DNA of 64,000 nucleotides from Girardinichthys multiradiatus (lineage: Eukaryota; Chordata; Actinopteri; Cyprinodontiformes; Goodeidae). This document shows, in pieces, positions 35,965 through 47,699 of this stretch (within the stretch, counting starts at the first letter, position 1; each line of letters opens with the position of its first letter). Position numbers and translations under genes: made by a program. The DNA is taken from contig NC_061816.1 of the NCBI RefSeq assembly GCF_021462225.1, positions 5,513,854 through 5,577,853 of the forward strand, written 5' to 3'. The notes under the pieces are model-generated. The model did not search any database. It saw only the letters and a program-made list of their open reading frames with translations, and had not been told where the DNA came from.

Positions 35965-36960
35965 AGGGGCTGAGAACGTAACCCTGTGGAGTGCCGGTGT
36001 TGAGGATCAGTGGGTCAGATGTGGGTTTCCCTATCCTCACCACCTGGGGCCTGTTGGTGAGGACGTCGCTGATCCAGGAGCAAAGTGGTGCAGATAAACC
36101 GAGGTTGTGGAGCTTCATGGCCAGCATGTCATGAAGGCTGAGGTGAAGTCCACAAATAGCATCCTAACAGGTGTTATGGTGCTGCAGATGACTCAGAGCC
36201 ATGTGAAGTGCTAACGAGACAGCATCCTATGTAGAACGATTCTCCCTGTAAGCAAATTGCAGGCTGTCCAGACCAGCAGGGACAGCATCCTTGATGTACT
36301 TCAAGATGATCTTCCAAAGCACTTCATGATGGCCGGGGTCAGAGCAACAGGACGATAATCATTAAGGCAGGTTGATTTTCTTCAGCACAGGCACAATAGT
36401 GGAGGACTTCAGGCAGGCAGGGACCATGGAAAGCTGCAGGGAGAGGTTGAAGTTGTCCAGATAAACTCCTGCAAGTTCACATGATTTTATCGTTCAACCT
36501 GACATCATGTCTGGACCTGCAGCCTTGTTGATGTTGATCTCATAATGGAGGTCACTTAGTGCAGCTGCAGGACTAGAGGCTGGTGCTGCACCTCCAGCTG
36601 AGGTGGGTGTTTAGTCCTTGTGCTGCTTGGAGTGTCAAAGCGTGCAAAGAAGCTGTTTAAGGTGTCGGGGAGAGCTGGGTCATGGCTGAGCTGCTGACTG
36701 CTCTGATTATAGGCTGTGATGGATGTGATGCTTCTCCACATACTGAACGGATTGCTGTTGATGAAGTGCTCCTCGATGCGCTGCTTGTACCTTTGCTTAG
36801 CCTGATGGATGCTCTTTCTCAGTTCTCTCTGCTGTAGGACAGTTGGTCACCTGATCAGTAAGCTGCATCCAGAGCTCTTAGCAGGGTCCACAGTGTGCTG
36901 TCTACCCATGGTTTCTGGTTAGGAAAACCCCTGATTGTTTTTGTTGGTAAGACAGCATCC
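35965..36960 (-). mobile_element. L2/CR1-type LINE fragment, broken
   Basis: Minus-strand pieces in order: [20 protein letters not shown], a region resembling LDSLQFAYRENRST, then MLAMKLHNLGLSAPLCSWISDV and GTPQGYVLSP. There are several stops and frameshifts. Homology ends abruptly after VLSP, just before the catalytic FADD region, at the junction with the THAP fragment. Confidence 0.75.
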
Positions 36961-37079
36961 GTGCAAACGTGAATATTTAACATGTTTTAAATCGGGGCAG
37001 CAGAAGGTTCTGATTGTTTTTGTAGTTGTGCACCAAGAGTTGTGAATGTACAATGCCAAACCTCCACCTTTGAGCTTCC

Positions 37080-37600
37080 TGTCAGCCCAGAACAAATGGT
37101 TGGCAGAGTGGTTCCAGATGCTGTGAGCTCCATGATTCTGGGTTCAATCCCTGCCTACAACAACCTTCAGTCTTTCACCTAAATACTTCTCACCCAGTTA
37201 ATATGTGAAAGTTACCATCACAAGTAACATCACAAGACTAAAAGCTTATGTCACTTTGTGCTATTTGTAGCAGCAAGATCTCTCTGCTTCTCAGCTGGTT
37301 GGTTGGCCATGTGATTTAAGGCTCTGAGGTCCTGATGATCCTGGGTTTAAATCTTGCTACCTCCAGTCCTTCACCAAGAAACAAATTCAAACTTAGTGTT
37401 CCAACGTTCACATGGGACAAATAAATATTCCAAAAATAAGCATCACAGCTAGAGATTGAGGAGGTACGATGCTACTGCAAGAGGGAGCCAGGAGGACAGG
37501 TCAGGGTGGAGATGTATCATCATCACCACCATTTTAGAGGACTTTAATCTTTCAGGGCAGCTGACCTGAACAATATAAATGAATAGAATGAATAAAAGTC
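37080..37600 (+). repeat. Composite repeat with two tRNA-like modules, copy 1
   Basis: Module near 37,095-37,165: TTGGCAGAGTGG (A-box-like), then GGGTTCAATCCC (B-box-like). Second module near 37,300-37,370: GGTTGGCCATGTGA and GGGTTTAAATC. The 3' part (CATTTTAGAGGACTTTAATC) also recurs. The whole block is repeated at 40,765-41,245. Confidence 0.65.
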
Positions 37601-38789
37601 AATGCAAGGGTAGCCTGTAAGGATAGAAAACCCAAGCATACATGTATATTACAGTATCCCAACCAGGTTTACTTTTGAAGGAAGAGTCTGTTGTAAATGC
37701 ACTGATTTCACTCATGCATCCATTGAAGTAGTTCTGCTGCTTGTTACAAAGTGTTCTGGGGAGTAGATAAATGGTTTGATTTTGTTTCAGGTATAAGATC
37801 ACTAGAAACACTAAGTTCACTACGTTAAATCAAGGATTTAAAACCTCGTTTGTTTAGAGTTGCCTTGTACCTGTGTCTGCTTAACATATTAACTGAAACA
37901 TTAGTTTGTGGTCAAACTTTTCTTTATCTGCATTTTCTGCTTTTAGATCTCACCTTAATGTCACTTTAATGACCGCCTTCAGGTAGGGCATCCTGCTCAG
38001 GTCAGCTGCTGTTTATCAACACCCAGGACAAGGTGTTGGACGTCTGGAATCAGGTGGGAAAAGAAGGAACAATTTCTAGTCTGAGTTGTGGCACAAAACC
38101 AAATGTATAAACTCTGAGCCTCTCATTCTACTTTAAAGTTAATTTGAAGAAGGCATCTGACAAAGTTAATACCATCTTAACCTCCAAACTCTGAAAATAT
38201 GTCTTCGATGTCTTCTGAATCACATCTAAAAGACAGTAAACAATATGTTATAATGATAACATTAAGTTTTTACAAAAATACTTCAGCAGGAATTGTGCTA
38301 GCAACTATTTTAGGTCCCATTCTTTCCGTCCCAGCAGAACGCGACGCATTCCTGGACATCTGGAGGACTTTGAGCTCAGCCACCCACCTACTGGTTTTCA
38401 GCCATCCACAGTAACATTAGTATATCCACCACAGCCAAAATATGTAGTACCGTCAAGTCCAGATAGATGGTCCGCTTCATCTGTACCTGCTTATCAGTCG
38501 GCTGTGACTGAAGAGAACAGAATGTAGCCTTTAGAGGCTCAATAGCAGAACAACCTCAGTTCTGCTGCCTCCCTCAGTTTGAAAGAATCGGCCATTCGGT
38601 ACCACCAAGCCTCACTCCAGTATTCACAGCTCCATTGCTGCCAGTAAGAGTCTCAGCTCTGACTACAGAGACTTCAGCACCACACATGCACGGAGAGAAC
38701 ATGCAAACTCCATGCAGAAAGCCCCCCTGGCCAGCTTCTTGCTGCAAGGCAACAGTGCTACCTACTACAGCCCTCAATTAAAGTCATTT

Positions 38790-39920
38790 CTGCATTTATT
38801 TATTAAAGACAAAGACAGATTGATTCATTGATTTATCTGACACATGCATCTCCAGTTTTATTCAAGTTTTAAATTGCAATTTTGGGACTGTGAATTTATT
38901 GAAATATGGCAATTTTGTTTGTTCATACATACCAAAGGAAATGTTGAATATAAGTTATGTAGCTTTACTTTGGCTGTAGTTACATACTGTGTCCACTAGA
39001 GGGCAGACAGCTCAGTTAGTAGCTGCTTGGTCTCCAGCTGCTGATGAGCAAATGGAGACGTTTTGTTGATCTGTTTGTGTTTCTGTTTCTTTCCAGCTCT
39101 TCGGCCTCCTTTACTACAACATCAGCATTTTCTCAGTAAGTGTGAATTAGAAGCAGCTCCACAGAGACTCAGAGCAGAGCTACTCCTTGGAGGAGGTTTT
39201 TAGCTCTGAAGTTATTCTTTACTTCTGTTCCCTGTTTTACAAACAAACTCTGATTATCAGCAGCTGCAGATCTACAAGCTGATGCTGAACAGCAGCATCT
39301 GTCTTTCAGTTCACGAACAGTCGCTTATATTTTTTATACCATTAATCTCATTCATTATTAAAATATTCTGAAGAATTGTAATAGGTAATTACAGTCTGTG
39401 ACCTATTTGTAATACTTTACTGAAGATTTGTATTATTTGTATACATTAAAAAAAATTTGCCTTGATCTCAGCATTTGTTTATCACTAAAATATATATTTT
39501 TAACAATGTTTATAGTTTAATAGTGTAATTTAATTAGTGAATCGAATTAAAATCTCAATAAAGATAAGGTAAAATCATGAATAAAATGAATTACTCTATT
39601 GCTTCCAGTGCTAAAGCACATGATTAAATAATTTTAACTGCTGCTATCTCTCAGTTAATAAACCCTGACATCTGATTGGTTGACCTGCACAACAAGTCAG
39701 ATTTAGACCAATCACAGCAGTTTTAGATAAGGTAGAGAGAGAAAATAAATTCATGATGAAGCACATGGTTATGAATTAAAATGTTTATTAAAATGAATTA
39801 AAATGTTTATTAAATAATTATAATTCAATTAAAGTCATACAGTCAAGACAGATTGATTTATTGATTGACTGACACATGCATCTATAGTCTCATTAAATTT
39901 AAATTGCAAGTTATGTAAGT
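38790..39920. repeat. Diverged segmental repeat, copies 2 and 3
   Basis: 38,790-39,180 and 39,640-39,920 match parts of 34,090-34,650. The end of copy 3 (about 39,850-39,900) again starts the block seen at 38,810, which suggests a decayed tandem array. Confidence 0.65.
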
Positions 39921-39931
39921 CATGTAATTTT

Positions 39932-40290
39932 AAGATTCAAGATTCTTTATTGTCATTATGTCACCATAATGAAATTTAGACTCGGCTCAAAAGATACACA
40001 TGTAGGTTATAGACACTTACAAAATCTAAAAACACTTAGAAAAAGAGAAAATATGTACATGGAATGTGGCATGTAGTATTTAGTAGTTACATAAAGTGCA
40101 GCTTGTGCTGAAACAGTCTAAGATGGGCTGGTGGTTTGTTTGATTATCAGCTAGATGTTTAGTGTCTAGCAGAGGAATAATTGCCTTCACTGCTTTGGAA
40201 ATTAAACTGTTTCTGATGTGATGTTTCTGAATCGGTTCAGGAAGTGGGACAAGCAATGCACTGCACATATAATTGTGTTATTAATGAATC
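39932..40290 (-). mobile_element. LINE 3' end fragment
   Basis: TTCAAGATTCTTTATTGTCA at the left edge is a typical 3' tail of fish LINEs read on the minus strand. The minus-strand reading upstream (HHIRNSLISKAVKAIIPLL) fits the C-terminal end of a LINE ORF2. Confidence 0.5.
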
Positions 40291-40764
40291 TCCATCTCTA
40301 ATATACATAAAATATGAAGTTTAACTGTTTTAGGTTTGATTATGACTCCTTACTACCCCCTGGTGGTGATATATTTGTTTTTGTTTATTCTTTTTTTTAA
40401 ATCTGAGACCGTAGTCCTAAATATGTAGAGATTATCTGTGGTTGTAATCTACCCCCTTCTCAGTCTTCTGGCTGGTCAGAAGAGTTGCTGCTGCAATAGC
40501 AGGAGTCTCTGCTCGCTGTACTCAAGAATGGATCAATTAGACTTTTAACAATCTCTGGTACAATATAGAAGAAACATATTTTTTTATATATACACGAGTT
40601 ATGTAGATTTTTCATTTATTTGTCTGACTGTATGTCCTGATTCATTCTTCATTTGGTTGTATTAATAAGTTACATTAAGTTCCAGCTTCTCTGAGAGCAC
40701 CGCAGCTCTTTCCAGAAAAATAAACTCTTAATGTTTCTGTTGATGTTGCTACTTGTGACCTGAT

Positions 40765-41245
40765 TGATTGGCAGAGCGGTTCTAGGTGCTGTTCTGTAAG
40801 CTCAATGGTTCTGGGTTCAATCCCTGCCCACAGCAACCTTCAGTCTTTCATGAAAATATGTCATACTTCATCATGTATGTATGTGGGTGTTTCAATCAAA
40901 AATAACTTTTAGAGAAATGGTTGTGCTATCATTTTAGAGAACAAGTTGTTCTATTTGTAGCAGCTAGATCTCCAAGCTTCTCAGCTGGTTGGTTGGCCAT
41001 GTGATTCAAGGCGCTCTGCTGTGGACCTGATGATCCTGGGTTCAAACCCTACCACCTCCACTCCTTCACCAAGAAACAAATTCAAACTCAGTGTTCGAAA
41101 GTTCCTACAGGGAAGTCAAAACCGAGGAGGTACATCTTCAATGCTACGGCAAGGGGGAGCCAAGACGATAGGTTAGGGTGGGAATTAATCATCATCCCAC
41201 CATTTTAGAAGACTTTAATCTTTCAGGCAGCTGACCTGAAAGGTT
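40765..41245 (+). repeat. Composite repeat with two tRNA-like modules, copy 2
   Basis: Module 1 at about 40,765-40,835: TTGGCAGAGCGG and GGGTTCAATCCC. Module 2 at about 40,985-41,055: TTGGCCATGTGATTCAAGGCG and GGGTTCAAACCC. Box spacing is tRNA-like, but acceptor-stem pairing is not evident, so these are called tRNA-derived repeats, not tRNA genes. Confidence 0.65.
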
Positions 41246-41344
41246 ACAACTGGACATAGGTGACAGTGACCACAACCCCAAGAATCAAATCTAATAATGT
41301 GCTCTACATCTATAATGTGTGAAGGTTCTAGTGATGGACTTGTT

Positions 41345-42620
41345 CATGACCGTAAGGCACCAGTGGTGCAGTGTCTGGTTCAAATCCTCACTGGGCCTGG
41401 ATCACTCAAAACATGTTAACTGTAGTTAAGTTCATCTCCAAATAATCCACAAAACAGAGTCAAAGGTGTAAAGTTTGTATGCATGTGTGGGTACACACAC
41501 AGTTTGCTGTTTAAGTGCCTGTTTTGCTTCAGAAATATATCACCAAGATGTTTGCCTTTAGCAAAAAAAAGCTCTTAAATCACTCAAAACAGGAGCGAGA
41601 TATACAAATATACTAGTGCAGCCACAAAACTGATTTGAAAACATAAGAGTAAAAAAGCTCTTAAACAACCATTTCTTTCCCTCGAACACCATCCTTGTTT
41701 TTGTCGTTCTTGTAACAACTTGGAACAACTTTCTGTTGATTTACTCTTTTCTGTCGTTACTTATTTACCTTGTTGTGTTTGTAAAACAAGAGTGTTCCTA
41801 AAAATTAGTTAAATCCCACAACAGTTTGAGCCTTTATGTAATTTTATGTTAACGACAGAAACTAATAAATTGTTTGTTCTTCTAATGGTTGTTGGAGACA
41901 GTAAAAGGTTGCTGTTTCCAGATGTATAACCCCCACCATTCACTTCTCTGAAAGTCAGGGAGGAGACACAGCCCCCTCCCTGACCCACCACAGTGGGACA
42001 TGTTTTGGATGATCCAGGTCCAGTAATGGTCAGGATTAGAACCAGACACTGCACCGCTGGCGACTTACGGTCACGAACAATCCCACCATGCTACCAAGTC
42101 CCTTCACACTCTGACCAGTTCTCCCAGTGCATTTATCTTTTTCTCTTCTATAACTCTGATAAGTCAGGTGACCTGGAAAAAGGTCACAGCAACACTGAAC
42201 ACCTTTGACACTCTGACCTGCTCTCCAAACATTATTGAACCCATGACCTTGTGACCTCCTAACAGTTCTCTCTACAATCTGAGCTAAGCAGGTAGATACC
42301 TGAGAGTCAGCAGAACTGAGCTTTAACTTTTTAGTTACATTTAAGGTTCTTTATGTCTAGTCTAGGACTTGAACTTCCAACCACTTGAAGACCAAACATG
42401 CTTCCCAACCTATTGAGCTACTTTCTCAGAGGAGACTGAGGTCTCACAGGTCCTTATGTTCCTTTCAGGTCGGAACCAGAAATCTGGTCACATGATGCTT
42501 GACCCCATAAGTACGACTCTGCAAAGCTCAGGTAGGAACACAGCTCTTTGGTGATCCAGGTACCTGGAACAGGTGGGGTTTTAACCAGACACTGGACCAC
42601 CAACAACTTCTGATCAGTCA
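41345..42620. repeat. Cluster of tRNA-like modules
   Basis: A plus module at about 41,345-41,400 (GTGCAGTGTCTGGTTCAAATCC). Minus-strand modules at about 42,030-42,085 (GCAGTGTCTGGTTCTAATCC), 42,231-42,297 (TAGCTCAGATTGTAGAG, then GGGTTCAA), 42,362-42,430 (TAGCTCAATAGGTTGGGAAG, then GGAAGTTCAAGTCC) and 42,560-42,620. Part of the cluster is repeated at 47,700-48,440. Confidence 0.6.
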
Positions 42621-43028
42621 TGGAGAATCTGTCACAAAACGTTTCAGTTTGGAAAAATGATCTTTAAAATTTAGTTACCTATAAAATTCGGCACCTTTTT
42701 TTTTAATCATCTTTTCAATAATTTTTTTATTCTCTATAATTATTTAAATACCTTTATGCCCCTTTTATGTTTCTTTTTTTTCATGTACAGCACTTTGAAT
42801 TGTCTTGCTACTGAAATGTGCTATAAATAAACTTGCCTCAACGTAGAAACCATTTGCTGAAGAGGCTGAAACACGTGAACAGACAAACAAGTCTGGTATT
42901 CAGAAACTAATCCCTTGTTGCTTTGGTTATGGACTAGAACTTGATATATTTGTCTTAAAACCTGAATGAACAGGGAACCAGTGAGGAGAAGTAAGTACCA
43001 GGGAAATATGTTCATTTTTAGTTTGTTT

Positions 43029-44455
43029 CAGAATCAGAATCAGAAAAGCTTTATTGCCAAGTACGTTTTTGGACATACAAGGAATTTGTTTTGGCGTAGT
43101 CGGTGCAATACAGTACAAATTAAACAGTACAAACATATCTACAATATAAATATAAGTGCACAGTTTTAAGTGAGTGAGAGTAAGTATAGAGCAGTATAAG
43201 ATGCAAGAGCAGTACAACAGTGCAGGTGATCATTGTGCAAGTAAAGCAGGAGTCCAAGCTGAGCGTTAATGTAACGCATAGAGTTACAGGTTACAGGTGT
43301 CCTGTCAGCAAAAACAGGGGGGGTGTGGGGGAAAGGGAGAGTGTCAGGGTGGTTTCCGGGCTTTGTTAACCAGGCTGGTGGCAGATGGGAAAACACTGTT
43401 CTTGTGGCGTGAGGTTTTGGTCCGGATGGACCGCAGCCTCCTGCCAGAGGGGAGAGTCTCAAAGAGTCTGTGACCGGGGTGGGAGGGATCAGCCAGAATC
43501 TTCCCTGCCCGCTTCAGGGTCCTGGAGGTGTACAGTTCCTGGAGCGACAGTAGACTGCAGCCAATCACCTTCTCAGCAGACCGAATGACACGCTGCAGCC
43601 TGCCCTTATCCTTGGCTGTAGCAGCGGCGTACCAGATGGTGATGGAGGAGGTGAGGATGGACTCAATGATGGCTGTGTAGAAGTGCACCATCATAGTCTT
43701 TGGCAGGTTGAATTTCTTCAGCTGCCGCAGGAAGAACATCCTCTGCTGGGCTTTCTTGATGAGGGAGCTGATGTTTGGCTCCCACTTGAGATCCTGGGAG
43801 ATGATGGTTCCCAGGAAGCGGAAAGATTCCACAGTGTCAATTGTGGAGTCACAGAGGGTGATGGGGGCAGGTGGGGCTGGGTTCTGCCTGAAGTCCACAA
43901 CCATCTCCACTGTCTTTAGAGCGTTGAGCTCAAGGTTGTTCTGGCTGCACCAGTCCAACAGATGGTCCACCTCCCATCTGTACGCAGACTCATCACCATC
44001 AGAGATGAGTCCGATCAGGGTGGTGTCGTCCGCAAACTTCAGAAGCTTGACAGACTGGTGACTGGAGGTGCAGCTGTTGGTGTACAGGGAGAAGAGCAGA
44101 GGAGAGAGAACACAGCCTCGGGGGGAACCGGTGCTGATGGTCAGGGAGTCAGAGACGTGCTTCCCCAGCCTCACGCGCTGCTTCCTGTCAGACAGGAAGT
44201 CAGTGATCCACCTGCAGGTGGAGTCGGGCACACTCAGCTGGGAGAGCTTCTCCTGTAGCAGAACTGGAACGATGGTGTTGAAGGCAGAGCTGAAATCCAC
44301 AAACAGGATCCTGGCATAGGTTCCTGTGGAGTCCAGGTGCCGGAGGATGAAGTGAAGGGCTAGGTTGACTGCATCATCTACAGACCTGTTGGCTCTGTAG
44401 GCAAACTGCAGGGGGTCAAGGAGGGGGTCGGTGATGTCTTTTAGGTGTGTCATAG
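43029..44455 (-). mobile_element. 5'-truncated LINE (L2/Rex-type) with tail
   Basis: Low-coordinate end is the 3' tail: on the minus strand GGCAATAAAGC, then a short CTGATT repeat. The 5' end is cut within the reverse transcriptase at MTHLKDITD. It is one of the best-preserved mobile elements in the window. Confidence 0.85.
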
Positions 44456-44462
44456 GAGACAT
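43344..44462 (-). CDS. LINE reverse transcriptase, C-terminal part (372 aa)
   Basis: Uninterrupted ORF. Order: LDPLQFAYRANRSVDDA, ILFVDFSSAFNTI (first catalytic Asp), GSPRGCVLSPLLFSLYT, LLKFADDTTLIG (catalytic FADD), then the thumb and C-terminal region ending NKARKPP. The usual GxPQG motif reads GSPRG. The N-terminal endonuclease and the start of RT are missing, so the element cannot mobilise itself. The methionine used as start is internal to the original protein. Confidence 0.85.
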   Translation of the reverse strand: MSPMTHLKDITDPLLDPLQFAYRANRSVDDAVNLALHFILRHLDSTGTYARILFVDFSSAFNTIVPVLLQEKLSQLSVPDSTCRWITDFLSDRKQRVRLGKHVSDSLTISTGSPRGCVLSPLLFSLYTNSCTSSHQSVKLLKFADDTTLIGLISDGDESAYRWEVDHLLDWCSQNNLELNALKTVEMVVDFRQNPAPPAPITLCDSTIDTVESFRFLGTIISQDLKWEPNISSLIKKAQQRMFFLRQLKKFNLPKTMMVHFYTAIIESILTSSITIWYAAATAKDKGRLQRVIRSAEKVIGCSLLSLQELYTSRTLKRAGKILADPSHPGHRLFETLPSGRRLRSIRTKTSRHKNSVFPSATSLVNKARKPP

Positions 44463-45429
44463 AAAGATTTACAGCTTGACTCGTGTTCATTAAAGCATCC
44501 GTCTGCTTTAAATTTACTGTATTTTCTCTTCTCAGTCTCTGACATTGTGTTTGCTTCTCTCTACAGAGTTTCTCCTCAGATATTAAACACACAAATCAAC
44601 CAACCAGGTGTCTCCAGCAGCCAGTTATTGGTTTTATATCACAAAAAGAACATTCTCCAACCACTGATGCCAAACCTGTGTGTGAAAACCAGAGAGTGGC
44701 AATATTTAACGGCCACCATGTTGTGTTAATTGTATTAATTAAGGTAGTTGTTTAATCTCTGCTGTGGAGGAAAACACCAGAACCAGCAGCTGATGTGAAT
44801 CCAAACCTTCAAACATTCACTGATGTGGTAAAACGTCCTCAGACGATACAAATAAACACATTTAAGCAACATTTAAAGTATTAAACTGAAAAATAACAAC
44901 AACCCAAAGGATAAAGCGTGAACAGATCAGACTTTCACTGTCAGCTTGATTTACCTGGTTTGATTTAAGTGCTGGAATGGAGCAGGTACCCTGCGAAGTT
45001 TCTCTCAGAGATGAAGTGCAGCAACACGTCTGATGTTAGACTGAGAGACAAACGAAGCATGAAACATGCCAGAGACTCACAGTGGTTCTGGCAGATCCAA
45101 CAGTTGGTCCAGAGCAGCTGGGTCATGCTGAGCTTGGTTCTGCTGCTGGATGTGGAGTCACTCCCTTTATGACCTCATTAGCAGGAAAACCTGGATGTTA
45201 ACGTCTTAGAAACATGTTCTTATCTATCCTTCCTGTTTGCTCTAAGAAGAAAGAACATCATAGGTGGACAAACTGACTTCAGATGGAAATACCTCCAAAT
45301 TCTCTGCATCTCTGCTGCCACTGTTGTAAAAAGTTAAAAATAACTTCATGCATATTTATCTACATTCTTTTGCTTTGTATTCTTTTGACTTGTGTTTTAA
45401 ATGTTTTAGTGAATTCTTGTGTAGTTTTT

Positions 45430-45705
45430 CCTTCTTCTGTATCTTCCGGTAGTGCTGTTTTTTGGTGGCTGGCATTACCACCACTTACAGGATTGGAGTG
45501 TCTTTTTCAGCTGTCAATAATGAATCTTATTATATTGTTTTTTACATTTTTCCTTTTTGTCTGTGTAGATCATTTTATAACTTTAATCTTGAACAATACA
45601 TATATATCGGAAAAAATCACTCAGAGCAAAGTGTACCAGAGTCAGATTCCTTGTTGGTGTGCAAACTTGGCATTAAAGCTGATTCTGATACTGATATTGA
45701 TTCTG
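45430..45705 (+). mobile_element. LINE 3' tail fragment
   Basis: Ends with CTTGGCATTAAAGCTGATTC and a degenerate CTGATA repeat, the plus-strand version of the tail at 43,029. No coding part is recognised. Confidence 0.5.
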
Positions 45706-46139
45706 AGAGGGTCAACTGGACCAACTTTGACAAACTTTATAAAAAGATGTCAAGTTTTTTGTTCAGGTTCTATTAATTCAGTTTCTGTTTACATCACAAT
45801 CTGGATCAGCAGAAACCATTCCTACTGCAGTGGGTAGGGGAGGCTGTCTTCAAACAAAGTTGATTTCTCGACACACTGTCACAACCTCCCTGTTTTGTGT
45901 TCCTGGACTAAGCACACTGTTTTGTTCTGTATTTCTGCATTGAAACAAACCTGCTCTATTCTCATGGCATATTCCTGATTGAGAGAAGTCAATGTGTACA
46001 GGAGGAACAGCGCCACCTAGAGTCACAATATGTTGTTTACTGATCGTTGAAAAGGTGCCCGTCTAGAAATATGAAAAAAAAAAGTCAGCTTCTGTTCCTC
46101 TAATACAGATTTTGTGTGTTAAATACATTAAAAAGAAAA

Positions 46140-46320
46140 ACTAAAACGTGAAACGTCTTATATTTGACAAATAAAAGGTAAATAACTAGTAGTCTTTTTC
46201 ATCTATGATTTGTGATGAAAACGGCCTGAATGTTTCAAAACATTCATCAACAATAATTCATTTTAACCACAAGTCTGGTTTATTTCCGCTGAACAACTTC
46301 TACATCAAACCTCGCCTCCC
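46140..46320. repeat. Inverted near-copy of sequence at 0.95-1.09 kb
   Basis: The reverse complement of about 46,235-46,310 matches about 965-1040 almost base for base (e.g. GGAAATAAACCAGACTTGTG). Weaker matching continues to 46,150. Confidence 0.8.
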
Positions 46321-47690
46321 TCCGTCTGACATGAAGAAAAAAAAGAACAAGTCCAAGTAGTTTCTTCTTCAGAGGGAATTTAAACGTCTTCTTCTGAACA
46401 CATAAACAAAACTAAAACTCATTAAAATATGTTTGAATCTTACCTTTACGACATTGTGTTACACAGGTAACGGTTTTATTGACCGTAACTTCCTCGCTGA
46501 AAAGCGGAAACTGCAGTCATTGGGCCACGCCTCTTTTTACAGTAACTGCGCCTGTACATTCAGTGAATCACCACTAGATGGCGGCATTGTACCAGAACAG
46601 ACTGACACCAGCGAAGAAAGCAGCAGATTATTTGCTGAATAACTGCAGTTAAATTATATGAACTCTATCAGGTTTAATTCTACTGATTTATAAACAGGCC
46701 ACAATAAAACAGTCCCTATAAATCCTGCAGCTGTGTTGTTTTAGTTTTTTATTTAGATTCTTCACCTTAAAACATTCCAGTGGATTTTCAATGGGGTCTG
46801 ATATTCAGAAACTTACCCCTTGTTGCTTTGGTTATGGGGCTTTTTCTTTAACTCTTGGCTGAAGAAATTAATAAGAGGATGGATGGATGCTTTTCTGTAG
46901 AGATTCACCAGTCATGGTCAATAAAAAAGTAATTCCTCTTTGAGGTTTGACCTAACATTTTAAGGCCTGGATCATCAATACAATAATATAACTAGCTGGT
47001 TGCAGAATGTGTTACATTATGAGGTCCATGTACTGCAGCATGATTGTTGTGGAGACCACAAAGCCTGAACCTGTCAGGAATTAAACGTTTAGGGGTGCAG
47101 GTTCTTGGCCTGAGCAGGCGACTCTCACCAATCAAGTAACTTCTCTGTTGTGGATCCTTGTATGAAACCAAGGATCAAGACTCGGTGGCATGTCAGTCAA
47201 CCATTGAACCATCTTTTAAACATAAAGTTAACTCTTTGCCCTTACCTCATACTAACCAACCAGAATATTTATTCTGTATTGTGTGACTGCAACAACCATA
47301 ATGGTTGTCTAAGGTTGATTCTTTGCTCTAGTGTGTTGCTTTATACAGGTTTACAATTAGTAGTTGATCTATTTAAGGCTTTGGGTGACGTTAAGGTTGG
47401 ACAACAAAATCCCTACTCAACACAAGTTGTTTTTGGTAGTACCAGATTATCCTATGAAGTATCAGATCTTAAATATTTCTGGAACATTATGAAGTACTAC
47501 CTACCCTACCGTTCTGATTTAATATAGTCTACATAATTAAATTAGTTTCTAAATTAAGTTGATCAAACATGGTAAAATAAACTATCTGTAAGTAAGACAG
47601 TTGTTACAGATAGTTTGCTTTGCTCATCAACTAGTGAACTAACAGATGTAGCAGGTTCTGTTGTAACCAACTATTGCTAGGCTGGTCCAG
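46321..47690. other. Intergenic, no gene recognised
   Basis: Several short ORFs without domains. About 46,800-46,840 (CCCTTGTTGCTTTGGTTATG) repeats a stretch at about 42,910. Confidence 0.45.
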
Positions 47691-47699
47691 GAACACATC

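Noticed and set aside
40765..40840. Functional tRNA gene
   Set aside because: A- and B-box-like motifs are present, but I could not find a paired acceptor stem or a convincing anticodon arm, and the segment is part of a repeated block.
45283..45837. 184-codon plus-strand ORF as a membrane protein gene
   Set aside because: The hydrophobic reading comes from T-rich sequence and overlaps a LINE tail (the repeated LILILIL stretch is the tail repeat). No domain or splice support.
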